Shown: positions 40,688 to 50,102, counted from the first letter of the stretch. The stretch: 64,000 nucleotides of DNA from JANXMY01 sp965246745 (GCA_965246745.1 OZ251980.1:1240001-1304000), one strand, 5' to 3'. The notes: generated by a model from the sequence alone, not told the origin. Numbers and translations are program-made.

Positions 40688-41782
40688 TCAGTGCTTGAGG
40701 ACACGGCTGGCGCGAACGGCTTTCTGAACAATGCTGCCGGTCGGAGCGCCGTCGGGTGTCGGCGGGGCCAGAAGGGTCGTGCCGGCGGTTGCAGCGGCCA
40801 GGGTGAACGTCTCGGTCTGGACGACCTTGCCGGTCGGGTCGGTCTCGGTCAAAGTATGCGTGCCGGGCGTCGTGAACAGCACCACGGTTCCCTGCGCGTC
40901 GGCAAGTGTGCCGACATAGCCGGCCGGGTAAGCGCCGATACCCGCCCCGCCGTCAATCTTGACGGTGTCGCCGGCACTGATCCCGGTGTTCGTGACTTTG
41001 GCGGCCGCCGTCGCCGTTGCGGCCGTGAGCGTGTTCAGGCTTTGCAGAAACAGGGCGACGGCATTTGGGCCGACGACGGCGACGGCGAAGTCGGTTTCGG
41101 TCTTTTGACCGGCGACATCGGCGACAACGGCATGCAGGTTATGCAGGCCGCTGGTCGTCAGAGCCGCCGGCAGCGCAAAGGTCGCGGTCGTATACTGCCC
41201 CTGCCCAAGCGGGCCTTTGCCGATGCCCGCGCCGTCGAACGTCAGCGCCTGAGTGAACGCCGGAGCCTCGCTGGAAGTCAGAACCAGGCTGCTGGGGTTG
41301 ATATCAATCGAGTTGCCGCCTTTCGCGCCGGAGCTGACATACACGCGAAAAACAACCGCACCGGCCTGTGTGGTCGGTAACGCCTGAGAAGATGAGCCGG
41401 TGAGGTAAGTGCCGTCGGTCGCAAATCCAAGCGGAATGCCGGTGGAAAAGTTCTTCAAGTAAACCGGAATAGGGCCGGGGCCGGCGTCAATTTTGAACGC
41501 GGTCGCGGCAGTCAACGCGCCGGTAAAAACGCCGGGCGCTGCCGGCGTGGTGCCGGAAGCGGGAGTGCCGGCGGTCGTAAATCCGAGGCCGCTGGTCTCG
41601 TTGCTGGTTCCCCCAACCGCCGCTTGGGCATTCAAGCCGTAAATGACCGGGCTGCTGTCCGGGGTGGCGACTCCGGCTGCGCCGCCGGTGGTCGCGCCGC
41701 CGCAGCCGCTCAGCACGGCGGCGAGGGCTGCGCCGAGGCCGGCCAGCGGGAGGGCTTTGGGATGAGATTTTATAACGCTCAT
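40688..41782 (-). CDS. Secreted lipoprotein with Ig-like repeats
   Basis: A 364-residue protein with a lipoprotein signal (LAGLGAALAAVLSGC, lipobox Cys about residue 27) and a Gly/Thr/Ala-rich body that looks like two or three Ig-like beta-sandwich domains (TTSGLHNLHAVVADVAGQKT; GTVVLFTTPGTHTLTETDPT). It ends in a conserved-looking basic tail (VRASRVLKH). Function unknown; presumably a surface or periplasmic adhesion or binding protein. It lies directly downstream of the TonB-dependent receptor gene on the same strand. Confidence 0.65.
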   Translation of the reverse strand: MSVIKSHPKALPLAGLGAALAAVLSGCGGATTGGAAGVATPDSSPVIYGLNAQAAVGGTSNETSGLGFTTAGTPASGTTPAAPGVFTGALTAATAFKIDAGPGPIPVYLKNFSTGIPLGFATDGTYLTGSSSQALPTTQAGAVVFRVYVSSGAKGGNSIDINPSSLVLTSSEAPAFTQALTFDGAGIGKGPLGQGQYTTATFALPAALTTSGLHNLHAVVADVAGQKTETDFAVAVVGPNAVALFLQSLNTLTAATATAAAKVTNTGISAGDTVKIDGGAGIGAYPAGYVGTLADAQGTVVLFTTPGTHTLTETDPTGKVVQTETFTLAAATAGTTLLAPPTPDGAPTGSIVQKAVRASRVLKH

Positions 41783-41868
41783 GTGAGGGTGGTGTTCCTT
41801 TAAGTTGGGATAATCATGCCGAAGAAGCGGAGCAGGCGCTTTCGCAGCGCCTGGTCCGGCAAAGGCGG

Positions 41869-44502
41869 CTAGAACTTGTGGCGGAAACCAAAGCTCAAAA
41901 AGATCGGTGTGATGGAGCCGGACCCCGGTCCGTAGTGGATGGACCCCTGCGGCTGAGCCGCCGTCGGCGCATTGTAATAAATCTGACCGTTGGCATCGGT
42001 CGTCGAGATGACGGTCGCCGTCAGCCGGTCAAAGATATTATCCACGTTCAGAAACAAGTTCGTGTCTTTGGACACAAAGAAGTCCGAGTTCAGCGAGAAC
42101 TTGTAGTGCCAGCTTGAATGCCCGACCACCGGGGTCAGCGGCGACAGCGTTTGGCCGTTCAGGTAAACCGGAACTTCCGTCAAGTCGGCGTTCGTGCCGA
42201 CCAGCTTTTCACCGTGCTGACCATCTGCCGTTCCCAGCGTGCCGTCTGAAGCAACGCCCCGGTTGTAGGGGAAGCCGCTTCCGGCGTCCAGAACGACGCT
42301 GGTGCCGAAGAAGTGATTGAACTTTTTGGACACCACCACGGCGACCGTGTGCCGCTGATCGTAGGACGGCGAGAACTGCTGGCTGTTCAATGCCCGGTAC
42401 TGCGCGTTAGTCAGTGTCGGGTCGGTCACGAAGTTCGCAAAGTACGGAGCATATCCGGTATCAAACGCGCTGCTGGTGGCCCGCGCGACTTGGTTTGTGT
42501 ATGTCACAAAGCCGTTGAGATCGTAGTCGTTCCGCGCCTGCTTGCTGAAGGTGAACTCCGTGCCGGTCGCCTGCCCTTTGCCGCTGTTATCGTAGTAAAC
42601 CGGGAAAGCGCTTCCGTTCGCGCCGTAGTTTGCTTGATTGAATGTCAAAAGCGAGTACTGCTTTTTGCTGAACACGGTCAACCCGGCGGCGTAGCGGTCA
42701 CCGTAGGCTTTGAATGCTTTTTCGATACCAAAGTCCAGGTTTTCCGAATAATACGGCTTCAAGCGGCGCAGCGGATAGCGGGCGTCAAGCCGGGCCTGCT
42801 GGGCGGCGGCGCTGGTGGCCGTCGTCGGGAACAAGCCGCCGGTTTCCTGGGGGGACAGGTAGACGTTGTACCGGGTTTCCGGGAACTCCGTGAAGCGACC
42901 GAACGACGAGTGGAACTGCAAGTCGCGGGACGGCGCGAACGCCAGGCCGACACGCGGGTCAAGGTACTGGTCGGTGAACGGCGCATACTTCAGGATATGC
43001 CGGTAGCCGCGCGAAGCGTAGCGCAGGCCGAGGTCAAGCGTCAGCTTGTCGCCCTGCGGCTTGAACTGACCCTGGGCGTACAGCACGGTTTCCGCCAGAT
43101 TGATCAAGCTGGTCCGGTCGCGGTAGCCGCGTGCCGTGTAACCCGGCGAGTTGTAGGGAGCCGTGACTTGGTCAACCACATGGTAGTTCGTCGTCGCCGG
43201 CTGGTAATACAGCCCTGTGGTCAGCCGGAACTTCGGCGTCAACTGGTTTTGGTAGTCAATCTGATGCCCCTGGCTGGTTGTGGCATTCTTGCGGTACTGG
43301 CTCGCGGTCACCAGCAGATGGCGGTCCAGGGTGTTGTACAGCGAATAAAACCGATAATTGATAAACGACTTGGGCGAGAATTTGTGCTTCAGCGCAACAT
43401 AGCCCATGTCGTAGTGCTGAACATCGTGATCCTCTTCACCCCTCGGGTCCGGGTTGATGGCGGCGTTGAACGAAGGCGCTTCGATTTTCAGTGCGCCGTA
43501 GACGCCCCGGTGGTAGTCTTCCAGGCCGTGGGCGTAGAACGCGGTCACGGTGTTGTTCGAGTCCGGGTAGTAGTTGAACTTCGCGGCGGTGTCCTGCGAG
43601 TCCGGGAGCCTTGTGACGCCGAAGCCGGGCGGGAAATCGTTGCGGAAGCGAATTGTGGACAAGTAGTAGTCGAATTTGCCGTCTTTGGTCACGTTGCCGA
43701 TCTGGGTGTTCGTGCCGATATAATTCCAGTTCGAGCCGGGGCCGATGGTCAGCTCGGTGATGCCGTTGAGGCCCTGCGCGTGGAGGTCTTTGCCGCTCGA
43801 CGTGATTTCGTTGATGAAGCCGCCGGTGGCGTCGCCGTAGGACGCATCCGCGCCGTTGGTGTAGAAGTTCGCGCTTTTCAGGCCGACCGTGACAATGTTC
43901 GTAGCAAATTCGTTGGTGGTCGGGTTAAGGATGGAAATGCCGTCAAGCTGAAAGCCGACCTGGAACAAGTCCGAGCCGCGAATATGGACATAGCCGCCCG
44001 GATCATAGGTGATGCCCGGCTGGCCGAACAGCAGTCCAGGAAACTGGTACAAGTTGTTCGGCTGGGACTTGACCTTCTGCTCCTCAGTCGCGTTGATGAC
44101 GCTCACGGTCGCGGTCTGGGTCAGCGGGATCGGCGGAACGGTAATGCGTGTTGTGCCGCCGAGGACGCGGCGCTGAAGGGTAAAGTCCAGCCGCTGCGAG
44201 TTGTCCTGGGTGATGGTCGCGTTCAGCTTTTCCGTCTGAAACGTCGCCGACGACACTTCAATCGTCACAATGCCGGGGTCCTCGCCGCTGAACGAGAAGC
44301 TGCCCGACGCATCGGTTTTGACGGTTTCGCCGGTCTGCACGATGCGGACCTGAGCGCCGACGACCGGCTGGCCGGCGGCGCTTTTCACGGTTCCGATGAC
44401 GGTTCCGGTGGTGGCGGCATGGGCCGTCAGCGGGAAAAAGCTCATTGCCCCGGCAACAAGAAGCGTAAAAGCATGATACCGATTTGATAGCGCTTTCTGC
44501 AT
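41869..44502 (-). CDS. TonB-dependent outer-membrane receptor with carboxypeptidase-like N-terminal domain
   Basis: An 877-residue receptor. Signal peptide (AFTLLVAGAMSFFPLTAHA), then a CarboxypepD_reg-like beta-sandwich (about 32-115: GTVIGTVKSAAGQPVVGAQV), a plug domain (YVHIRGSDLFQVGFQLDGIS, ATGGFINEITSSG) and a 22-strand-type barrel ending in LSFGFRHKF. Such receptors import metal complexes, vitamins or oligosaccharides using TonB energy. The substrate is unknown. The neighbouring tonB-exb genes upstream probably energise it. Confidence 0.88.
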   Translation of the reverse strand: MQKALSNRYHAFTLLVAGAMSFFPLTAHAATTGTVIGTVKSAAGQPVVGAQVRIVQTGETVKTDASGSFSFSGEDPGIVTIEVSSATFQTEKLNATITQDNSQRLDFTLQRRVLGGTTRITVPPIPLTQTATVSVINATEEQKVKSQPNNLYQFPGLLFGQPGITYDPGGYVHIRGSDLFQVGFQLDGISILNPTTNEFATNIVTVGLKSANFYTNGADASYGDATGGFINEITSSGKDLHAQGLNGITELTIGPGSNWNYIGTNTQIGNVTKDGKFDYYLSTIRFRNDFPPGFGVTRLPDSQDTAAKFNYYPDSNNTVTAFYAHGLEDYHRGVYGALKIEAPSFNAAINPDPRGEEDHDVQHYDMGYVALKHKFSPKSFINYRFYSLYNTLDRHLLVTASQYRKNATTSQGHQIDYQNQLTPKFRLTTGLYYQPATTNYHVVDQVTAPYNSPGYTARGYRDRTSLINLAETVLYAQGQFKPQGDKLTLDLGLRYASRGYRHILKYAPFTDQYLDPRVGLAFAPSRDLQFHSSFGRFTEFPETRYNVYLSPQETGGLFPTTATSAAAQQARLDARYPLRRLKPYYSENLDFGIEKAFKAYGDRYAAGLTVFSKKQYSLLTFNQANYGANGSAFPVYYDNSGKGQATGTEFTFSKQARNDYDLNGFVTYTNQVARATSSAFDTGYAPYFANFVTDPTLTNAQYRALNSQQFSPSYDQRHTVAVVVSKKFNHFFGTSVVLDAGSGFPYNRGVASDGTLGTADGQHGEKLVGTNADLTEVPVYLNGQTLSPLTPVVGHSSWHYKFSLNSDFFVSKDTNLFLNVDNIFDRLTATVISTTDANGQIYYNAPTAAQPQGSIHYGPGSGSITPIFLSFGFRHKF

Positions 44503-44677
44503 GGATAATCATCCCCCTTCTGAGATTCTGTGGAGTCTTGTTAAATGAAAACGGTGTGAAAGCGCGATGCGCCGGAAGACAAAACGATTTTCGGGAAAGC
44601 GTTCTGTCTGGAAAAACCGGCGACTCTGCCGAGGTGTGCTGCGCGGGAAGAGGTGAAGCTCTCGGGTGCGTGTTTGC

Positions 44678-44707
44678 ATTATACAGCACTTTGGGTAAAA
44701 ATGCCAG
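44678..44707 (-). promoter_or_regulatory. Promoter of the TonB-dependent receptor gene
   Basis: On the minus strand CTGGCA (44707-44702), 18-nt spacer, TATAAT (44683-44678). The predicted leader is about 170 nt; I did not recognise a known riboswitch in it. Confidence 0.6.
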
Positions 44708-44740
44708 TTTTATGAAGAACCGCCAAGATTTATTTCCAGA

Positions 44741-44773
44741 ACGGCCCGGCTCCCATTTCTGGGGCCGGGCCGT
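44741..44773 (-). terminator. Hairpin after tonB
   Basis: ACGGCCCGGC and GCCGGGCCGT with an extendable stem, 12 nt after the tonB stop. No T-run, so factor-dependent or processing function is possible. Confidence 0.5.
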
Positions 44774-44784
44774 CTTGAGCCGGC

Positions 44785-45690
44785 CTATCCGACCGAGTAT
44801 TCGTGCCGGCCCGGCGCTCGCAGCTTCAAGTGGTCCTGAATTGCCGGCTTGAACCGTGTCTCCCGTATCGCCTGCTTGCAGGCGTCGTCCAGGTCGGCGT
44901 TGCCGGAGCCTTTGGTGACATGGATACCGGACGCGTGCCCGTTTTCGTCAATCTCGAACTCCACCGTGACGCTGTTACTGCTGAGACTGCTGAGGTCAAC
45001 GCCGGACACCGATACTTCGGCATAGCCGTCCACCGGTCCGGCTTCCTGCGAGTCAATCGGACTGTAGTTTCTCGGCCGCGGCTTCGGCGGCGGAGGGGGC
45101 GGCGGCGGCGGAGGAGGGGGCGGCGGCGGAGGCGGCGGGGCCGGCGGCGGCGATTTCGGGGCCGGCGGCGCAGGCGGCGGCGGACTCGGCGGGGCCGGCG
45201 GATTCGGCGGCACGGGCGGCGACGGCGGGCTTTGGAGGCCGGGGTTCGGCGGGCCTTGCTCGGGGGTCGGCGGCGAAGTCGGCATGCTGGGCACGGTCGG
45301 CGCAGACTTGTTGTTCGTGTGCGCGACATTGACCACGCGTGTCGGAGTGGGCCGGGGACGCGGCGGGGCCGGGTGCGGCTTGATCGGCGTGATTTTCGGC
45401 TTTTCCTTCGGCGGCTTGGGCGGCGGCGGGGGCGGCTTGATTTCTTTGGGTTTCGGCTTCACGGGGATCGGCTTGAAGACCTTGATCTTTTTCTCGTGCA
45501 GCAGCGGCACCGCGCCGCCCTTGCCGAACAAGTTGGAGCCGGACACCAGCGCGAACCAGCCGACGTTGATCACGATGGACGCGGCAAACGCCCAGCCGAG
45601 GATGCGGTCGGACAGAGATTTTTCCAGCTTCGCGCGGGACTTGAAATCTTCTTCGTCAATTAAATTGTCTGAGACAGGGGTTTCGTTCAT
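44785..45690 (-). CDS. tonB: TonB-family energy transducer with long polyproline linker
   Basis: A 301-residue protein: cytoplasmic N-terminus, one membrane helix (about 30-52), a Lys-Pro then pure Pro-rich linker (about 70-205, including a run of about 18 prolines near 185-205) and a C-terminal TonB domain (about 215-301: VTVEFEIDENGHASGIHVTK, DDACKQAIRETRFKPA). It spans the periplasm and passes proton-motive energy from ExbBD to outer-membrane receptors. Last gene of exbB-exbD-exbD-tonB. Confidence 0.88.
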   Translation of the reverse strand: MNETPVSDNLIDEEDFKSRAKLEKSLSDRILGWAFAASIVINVGWFALVSGSNLFGKGGAVPLLHEKKIKVFKPIPVKPKPKEIKPPPPPPKPPKEKPKITPIKPHPAPPRPRPTPTRVVNVAHTNNKSAPTVPSMPTSPPTPEQGPPNPGLQSPPSPPVPPNPPAPPSPPPPAPPAPKSPPPAPPPPPPPPPPPPPPPPPPKPRPRNYSPIDSQEAGPVDGYAEVSVSGVDLSSLSSNSVTVEFEIDENGHASGIHVTKGSGNADLDDACKQAIRETRFKPAIQDHLKLRAPGRHEYSVG

Positions 45691-45705
45691 TGTAGTTCTG
45701 TGGCA

Positions 45706-46170
45706 CTACGGCGTCGCCGCCGTGCCGTTGGGGTTGACCGGGGTGGTGGCGATCATGACACCGACGGGGTCGTTCGGGCGGCCCGGAATCTGCACTTGGT
45801 TCACGGCGTCCATCACTGTGATGATGTCCTGCGTCTGCCGCGATTTGTTGACATTGACGATGAACACCGTATCGGGCTTGGCGTTTATGCGGGTTTGCAG
45901 CTCGGTCTGGAGCTGGCCGCCGTCAATTTTCTCGGTGTTTAGATAATACTGGCCGGCGGGGTCCACGGTGATGACGACCTGCGGCGGCGGCTTTTGGTTG
46001 ACCGCCGTGCTGTCTTTCGGCAGGCTGATGTCCATGCCTTTCATTTTAACCATGGAAAGCGACGTGAACATAAAAAAGACCAGCAGAAAAAAGATCGTGT
46101 CAATCATCGGAATGATCTCAATCCGCGCTTTTTTCATCGGCTGCTTGCGGATATTCACCCATTTTTTCAT
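45706..46170 (-). CDS. exbD: ExbD/TolR-family protein (second copy)
   Basis: A 154-residue protein with a single helix carrying the essential Asp (ARIEIIPMIDTIFFLLVFFM) and a periplasmic domain (VVITVDPAGQYYLN, VFIVNVNKSRQTQDI). The start at 46170 is chosen because the longer reading overlaps the upstream exbD stop region without an RBS. Works with ExbB in the proton channel that energises TonB. Two different exbD genes suggest a mixed ExbD pair. Confidence 0.88.
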   Translation of the reverse strand: MKKWVNIRKQPMKKARIEIIPMIDTIFFLLVFFMFTSLSMVKMKGMDISLPKDSTAVNQKPPPQVVITVDPAGQYYLNTEKIDGGQLQTELQTRINAKPDTVFIVNVNKSRQTQDIITVMDAVNQVQIPGRPNDPVGVMIATTPVNPNGTAATP

Positions 46171-46180
46171 AGAATGCTTC

Positions 46181-46603
46181 TTACTGGGTCTGCCCGTCTG
46201 TTTTCGGCGTGGTCGCAATCATCAGTGACGCCGGGTTGGCCCGCTGGGCGATGTCGAGCGCATACTGGAACTGCTCCACCTGCTGGGTTTTGTCGCAGTT
46301 GATTACAATGTTGATTTCCGGGTTTTCCTGGACACGCGCCTGCAATTCCGGCAAAATCTCGCTGTAGGGGATCGGGCCGCGCCGGTCCACATAGTAGTTG
46401 CCTTTGTCGTCAATCGTCAGCACCACTTTGGTCAGCGGCTTGGCGAGCGCGGTCGAGCTTTGGGGCAGGGCAACTTTTTTGGCCGACATCTGCACCTGCG
46501 AGATGCTGGTGATCATGAAAAAGACGAGCAAAAAGAAGATCGTGTCAATCATCGGAATGATTTCGATCCGCGCTTTTTTAAGCTCGGTGCGCTGCAACTT
46601 CAC
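46181..46603 (-). CDS. exbD: ExbD/TolR-family protein (first copy)
   Basis: A 140-residue protein very similar to its neighbour in the helix region (KKARIEIIPMIDTIFFLLVF) but diverged in the periplasmic domain (VVLTIDDKGNYYVDRRGPIP, INIVINCDKTQQVEQF). It overlaps the 3' end of exbB by 26 nt, indicating translational coupling. Confidence 0.9.
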   Translation of the reverse strand: MKLQRTELKKARIEIIPMIDTIFFLLVFFMITSISQVQMSAKKVALPQSSTALAKPLTKVVLTIDDKGNYYVDRRGPIPYSEILPELQARVQENPEINIVINCDKTQQVEQFQYALDIAQRANPASLMIATTPKTDGQTQ

Positions 46604-47237
46604 TGCGGATGCCCTCCGAGCCGCGCAGGCCCGCCAGAATGTTCATAAGCTGAGTGGCGCGGATTTCCATGTCGGCGATAATCTCCTTGACTTTTTCGGT
46701 CAGGTAGTTGTAGCCGATGAGGGTCACAATCGCAATCGCCAGCCCCGTCGCGGTCGCCAGCAGCGCTTCGGCGACGCCGCCGGTGATGGCGTTGGGATTG
46801 TTCAGGCCCTGCGACGAGCCGACGACGTTAAACGATTTGATCATGCCCGTGACCGTGCCTAAGAGGCCGAGCAGCGGCGCGATGGTGATGATGGTGTCGA
46901 GGACGCCTAATCTACGGTACAGCAGCGGGGTTTCGCGCAGGGCCAGCTCTTCCATCGCCCGCTCAATCGAGTCCGAGTCGAGGTTGCGGTTGCGGATGCC
47001 GTTGGCGAGCAGCCCGGCGACCGGGCCGGCATGCTGGTCGCAGACCGCCAGGGCGTCGTTGACCCGCCCGGCGACCAGGTGCTCGCGCACCTGCTCGGAA
47101 AGCTGCTCGTTGTCCGCCGACGCTTTGCCGATGGAGATAAAGCGCTCGATCATAATTGCGACCGAGAAAATCGCGCAGAACAGCAGCGGCCACATGACGG
47201 GGCCGCCGTCGTGAAGAAACTTAAGCGGGTTGAACAT
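46578..47237 (-). CDS. exbB: ExbB/TolQ-family proton channel subunit
   Basis: A 219-residue, three-helix protein: N-terminal helix (VMWPLLFCAIFSVAIMIERF), cytoplasmic loop, then the conserved pair of helices (IAPLLGLLGTVTGMIKSF and ITGGVAEALLATATGLAIAI) typical of MotA/TolQ/ExbB. First gene of the operon exbB-exbD-exbD-tonB. TTGTCTGACTTACTCC upstream provides GGAGTAAG on the coding strand as RBS. Confidence 0.93.
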   Translation of the reverse strand: MFNPLKFLHDGGPVMWPLLFCAIFSVAIMIERFISIGKASADNEQLSEQVREHLVAGRVNDALAVCDQHAGPVAGLLANGIRNRNLDSDSIERAMEELALRETPLLYRRLGVLDTIITIAPLLGLLGTVTGMIKSFNVVGSSQGLNNPNAITGGVAEALLATATGLAIAIVTLIGYNYLTEKVKEIIADMEIRATQLMNILAGLRGSEGIRSEVAAHRA

Positions 47238-47593
47238 TTGTCTGACTTACTCCTTAGTGCCTGCAAAGGGGAATGCACGCGAAACGTGTACGGGCGAGGG
47301 TCGCCGTTGCCGTCAATTTTGATTGAAAGTTTTTGATTGAAAGTTTTTAGCTGCGAATGCGAGAGTTTTGGACGGCGAATGCTGCGGCGCACGCTTCGGA
47401 CCGAAACAGGAAAAAGCCCCCAATCCTGCCGGGACTGCATTGTCCGGGTAACTGGGAGCCTTTCGCTGATTTTGTGCGCCGCCGCAGGCCGCAGCCAGCG
47501 GTTCTCGGCCAAAGCCGGGACAGCCTCGGCACTGAAGCGTCGCGCTGGAAAGCGGTAACGAGGAGTATACACCGCGCAGGCCGGGTTTGTCAA
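47238..47593 (-). promoter_or_regulatory. exbB operon promoter with long structured leader
   Basis: On the minus strand TTGACA (47593-47588), 18-nt spacer, TATACT (47569-47564). The expected leader is about 320 nt. Inside it, 47463-47411 folds into an imperfect hairpin that ends in TTTTT on the transcribed strand, like an attenuator, preceded by about 90 nt of GC-rich, foldable RNA. I could not match it to a known riboswitch. Near the start codon GATTGAAAGTTTTT is repeated twice (47321-47348). No ORF is supported in this gap. Confidence 0.55.
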
Positions 47594-47623
47594 CCCGGCC
47601 CGCCGAGTGGGCGAAAACTTCAG

Positions 47624-47660
47624 GGAAAATTATTTGGCGGAAAATTATTTGGCGGAAAAT
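47624..47660. repeat. 15-nt direct repeat
   Basis: GGAAAATTATTTGGC at 47624 and 47639, with a partial third unit at 47654. It lies just beyond the stop codon of the diguanylate cyclase gene. Confidence 0.8.
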
Positions 47661-47671
47661 CGTGGGGAGGG

Positions 47672-49960
47672 TTAAGCCGCCGAAAGCGCCCGGCTCCGCC
47701 CGGCCTCGGCGGTGGCGGCCAGCGTCTTCAAGGCGCTTTCCGCCGGCGGCAGGCTCAGGGCATGGAACACGCGGTTGCGGCCTGCCGCTTTCGCCGCATA
47801 CAGCGCCCCGTCCGCCGCCGACACCAGCGCGGCGTCGTCGGGCATGTCCGGCAGTAGGGTCGCCGCGCCGAGGCTTGCAGTGACGCCCCGCTCCGGCCAC
47901 GCGGCCTGCTCGACCGCCCCTCGAAGCCGCTCCGCCAGAATAGTCGCGCCCGACGCATCGGTCAGCGGCAGCACGACAATAAACTCTTCGCCGCCGTAGC
48001 GGGCGAAAAAGTCGGTTTCCCGGCCCTGCCCCCGGAGCACCTGCGCGAGTCGCCGCAGCACTTCGTCGCCGGCCGGATGCCCGAAGCTGTCGTTGTATTC
48101 TTTGAACGAGTCCACGTCGAGCAGCAGCACCGACAGCGGCGTGCCGTAGCGCCGGGACTGCGCGACTTCCTGGGCCAAGCGATTCTCAAACGCCCGCCGG
48201 TTGCCGAGGCCGGTCAAGCTGTCATGGAGCGCCAGCAGCTCCAAGCGGCGATTGGCTTCTTCAAGCTGCTCTTTCTGCTCTTCCAGCACGGCGGCGTAGT
48301 CGGTAATCTGGTGCATCTGCCGGGTGATCTGGTCGGCGGACCGGCGGCGCTCGGTGATGTCGGCGAACGTGGCGACAACCGCATACGGCTCGGCCGCGCC
48401 GGACAAAAACAGCGGCTTGGCATTCACCGACACCCACAGCATTTCCGCCGGCCCGAAGCTCTGCGGCTCGCCTCGGCGCGGCAGGCCCATCACCACATCA
48501 TGCTGGGCGACGCCCCGGCGCAGCGACGCCATCAGCGGGTACGACCCCTGCGGGAACCGGGTGCCGTCTTCGCGCACCGCCGCAAACTCCGGGTTCACCG
48601 GCCGCAGGCCGTGCATCTCGGTCCGGGCCATCCCTAAAATCTGCTCGGCGCTGCTGTTCCACAGGGTCACAATGCCGGCGCTGTCCATCACAATCAGCCC
48701 TTCGGAGATGGACGCGATGGCGGTCCGAAACCGCTCCTCGCTTTCCCGAATGGCGTCTTCCGCCTGCCGCCGGGCAATCTCGCCGCCGACCCACTGGGCC
48801 ATCAGGCGCAGCAGCTCGCGGTCGCCCGACGTAAACAAGCGCGGGTGCGCCTGCGGCCCGGCAAAGCACAGCGTCCCCCACACCGCGCCGTTGACCCGCA
48901 CCGGAGCGCCGAGGTAGGCTTCCAGGCCGTAGCGGCGGTAGGCGGACGTGTCCCGCCGGTCGGTCATTCCCGCCGCCTCGAAGCTGACCGCATCCGCCAG
49001 CGTCAGCGCTTCCGCGCAGTACATGTCGCAGGTCGCAAATGCCGTGCCGGGCGCAAGACTGTCGCCCGGCGAAACCGACTGGGCAATGCGGTAATGGTCG
49101 CCGTCCACTTCGGCCAGCACGCCGAGCGGCAGACCGAACTGCTCCGCGCCGACCGAAAGCAGCTCGTGGGTTTTTTCCTCAAACGACAATTCCTGCCGCG
49201 ACGTAACATTGTACAGCGTGTGGAGCCGCTCTTCGCTGCGCCGCAGGCCGTCTTCGGCTTCGTGCTGAGCGCTGATGTCAATTTCCGCGCTGATCGCGCC
49301 GGTGATCGCGCCGTCCACCCCCCGCAGCGGGAAAATCGAGCCGTACAAATGCACCGGCGAGCCGCCGGGCCGCCGGTAAACCCGCAGGATACCTTCCTGC
49401 CGCTCGCCGTCCAAAGCCGCCGCGACCCGGCCCTCCATGTCCGCGTCGGCGTCCGCGTAGATCGTGTCCCAAATCGTGCAGTCCCAAATTCCCGAAAGCG
49501 CATACAGGGTCTCAAACGCCCGGTTCCATTCCATGATCCGCCCGTCTTGGTTGAAGCAGACGCACGCGGCGGGCAGCCCTTGAAACAGCTCTTGAAAGCG
49601 CCCCGACGCCTGCGCCAGCAGGGCGTTGGCGGCATCCATGCTCTGCACGCTGCTGTCCATCTCCCGCGCCAGCGCATCGGTTTCCCGCGCTTTGGCCGCC
49701 AGCGCCGCGGCGGCGGCGGCGGCGTCCGCCCGGCGGCGGGCGATCTCGCCGCCGGCCCACCAGCCGCCGCCGCCGAGCGCCGCCGTCAGCCCGAGCATCA
49801 CGGGAAGCAGCCACGCCGGGTCGGCCCGCAGCAGCAGCCAGCCGACCAGCGGCAGCGCCGCGCCGAGCAGCGGCGGCAGCAGTCCCGCCGCGCCGCGCGT
49901 GCCGCCCCGGCCCGGCCGCAAAAGAATGGAAAAATTATTCATAGGGTTGTTGCATCTCAC
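47672..49960 (-). CDS. Membrane PAS-GAF-PAS-GGDEF diguanylate cyclase
   Basis: A 762-residue sensor enzyme. Two N-terminal membrane helices (about 25-70), an Ala-rich coiled coil, PAS domain (about 118-235), GAF domain (about 250-400), second PAS (about 405-530), coiled coil and C-terminal GGDEF domain (about 590-745). The active site is GGEEF (656-660), and RETD at 647-650, five residues upstream, is a good inhibitory I-site. It should make cyclic di-GMP from GTP in response to several signals. The start is GTG at 49960 or ATG at 49942; neither has a clear RBS. Confidence 0.9.
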   Translation of the reverse strand: MRCNNPMNNFSILLRPGRGGTRGAAGLLPPLLGAALPLVGWLLLRADPAWLLPVMLGLTAALGGGGWWAGGEIARRRADAAAAAAALAAKARETDALAREMDSSVQSMDAANALLAQASGRFQELFQGLPAACVCFNQDGRIMEWNRAFETLYALSGIWDCTIWDTIYADADADMEGRVAAALDGERQEGILRVYRRPGGSPVHLYGSIFPLRGVDGAITGAISAEIDISAQHEAEDGLRRSEERLHTLYNVTSRQELSFEEKTHELLSVGAEQFGLPLGVLAEVDGDHYRIAQSVSPGDSLAPGTAFATCDMYCAEALTLADAVSFEAAGMTDRRDTSAYRRYGLEAYLGAPVRVNGAVWGTLCFAGPQAHPRLFTSGDRELLRLMAQWVGGEIARRQAEDAIRESEERFRTAIASISEGLIVMDSAGIVTLWNSSAEQILGMARTEMHGLRPVNPEFAAVREDGTRFPQGSYPLMASLRRGVAQHDVVMGLPRRGEPQSFGPAEMLWVSVNAKPLFLSGAAEPYAVVATFADITERRRSADQITRQMHQITDYAAVLEEQKEQLEEANRRLELLALHDSLTGLGNRRAFENRLAQEVAQSRRYGTPLSVLLLDVDSFKEYNDSFGHPAGDEVLRRLAQVLRGQGRETDFFARYGGEEFIVVLPLTDASGATILAERLRGAVEQAAWPERGVTASLGAATLLPDMPDDAALVSAADGALYAAKAAGRNRVFHALSLPPAESALKTLAATAEAGRSRALSAA

Positions 49961-50102
49961 GATAGCTTATCCGAGTTTTCGGCAAAACCCGTAACAATCT
50001 ATAGCAGTCTTCCCAGCACCGAGGTTTAGACAGAAACGCCGCGCGGTATGTGTCTTTCAGCAACTTCGGACAAACAAAAACTTCAAGCAAAGGAAAATCA
50101 CC

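Noticed and set aside
42313..44487. 724-codon open frame on the plus strand
   Set aside because: Lies opposite the TonB-dependent receptor gene, whose motifs and signal peptide are clear; the antisense product looks like no protein family.
44503..44671. Riboswitch in the leader of the TonB-dependent receptor gene
   Set aside because: No known conserved motif or terminator-antiterminator pair was seen.
47411..47557. Cobalamin riboswitch upstream of exbB
   Set aside because: The conserved core strings of that class (such as GCCACTG) are not present; kept only as an unclassified leader.
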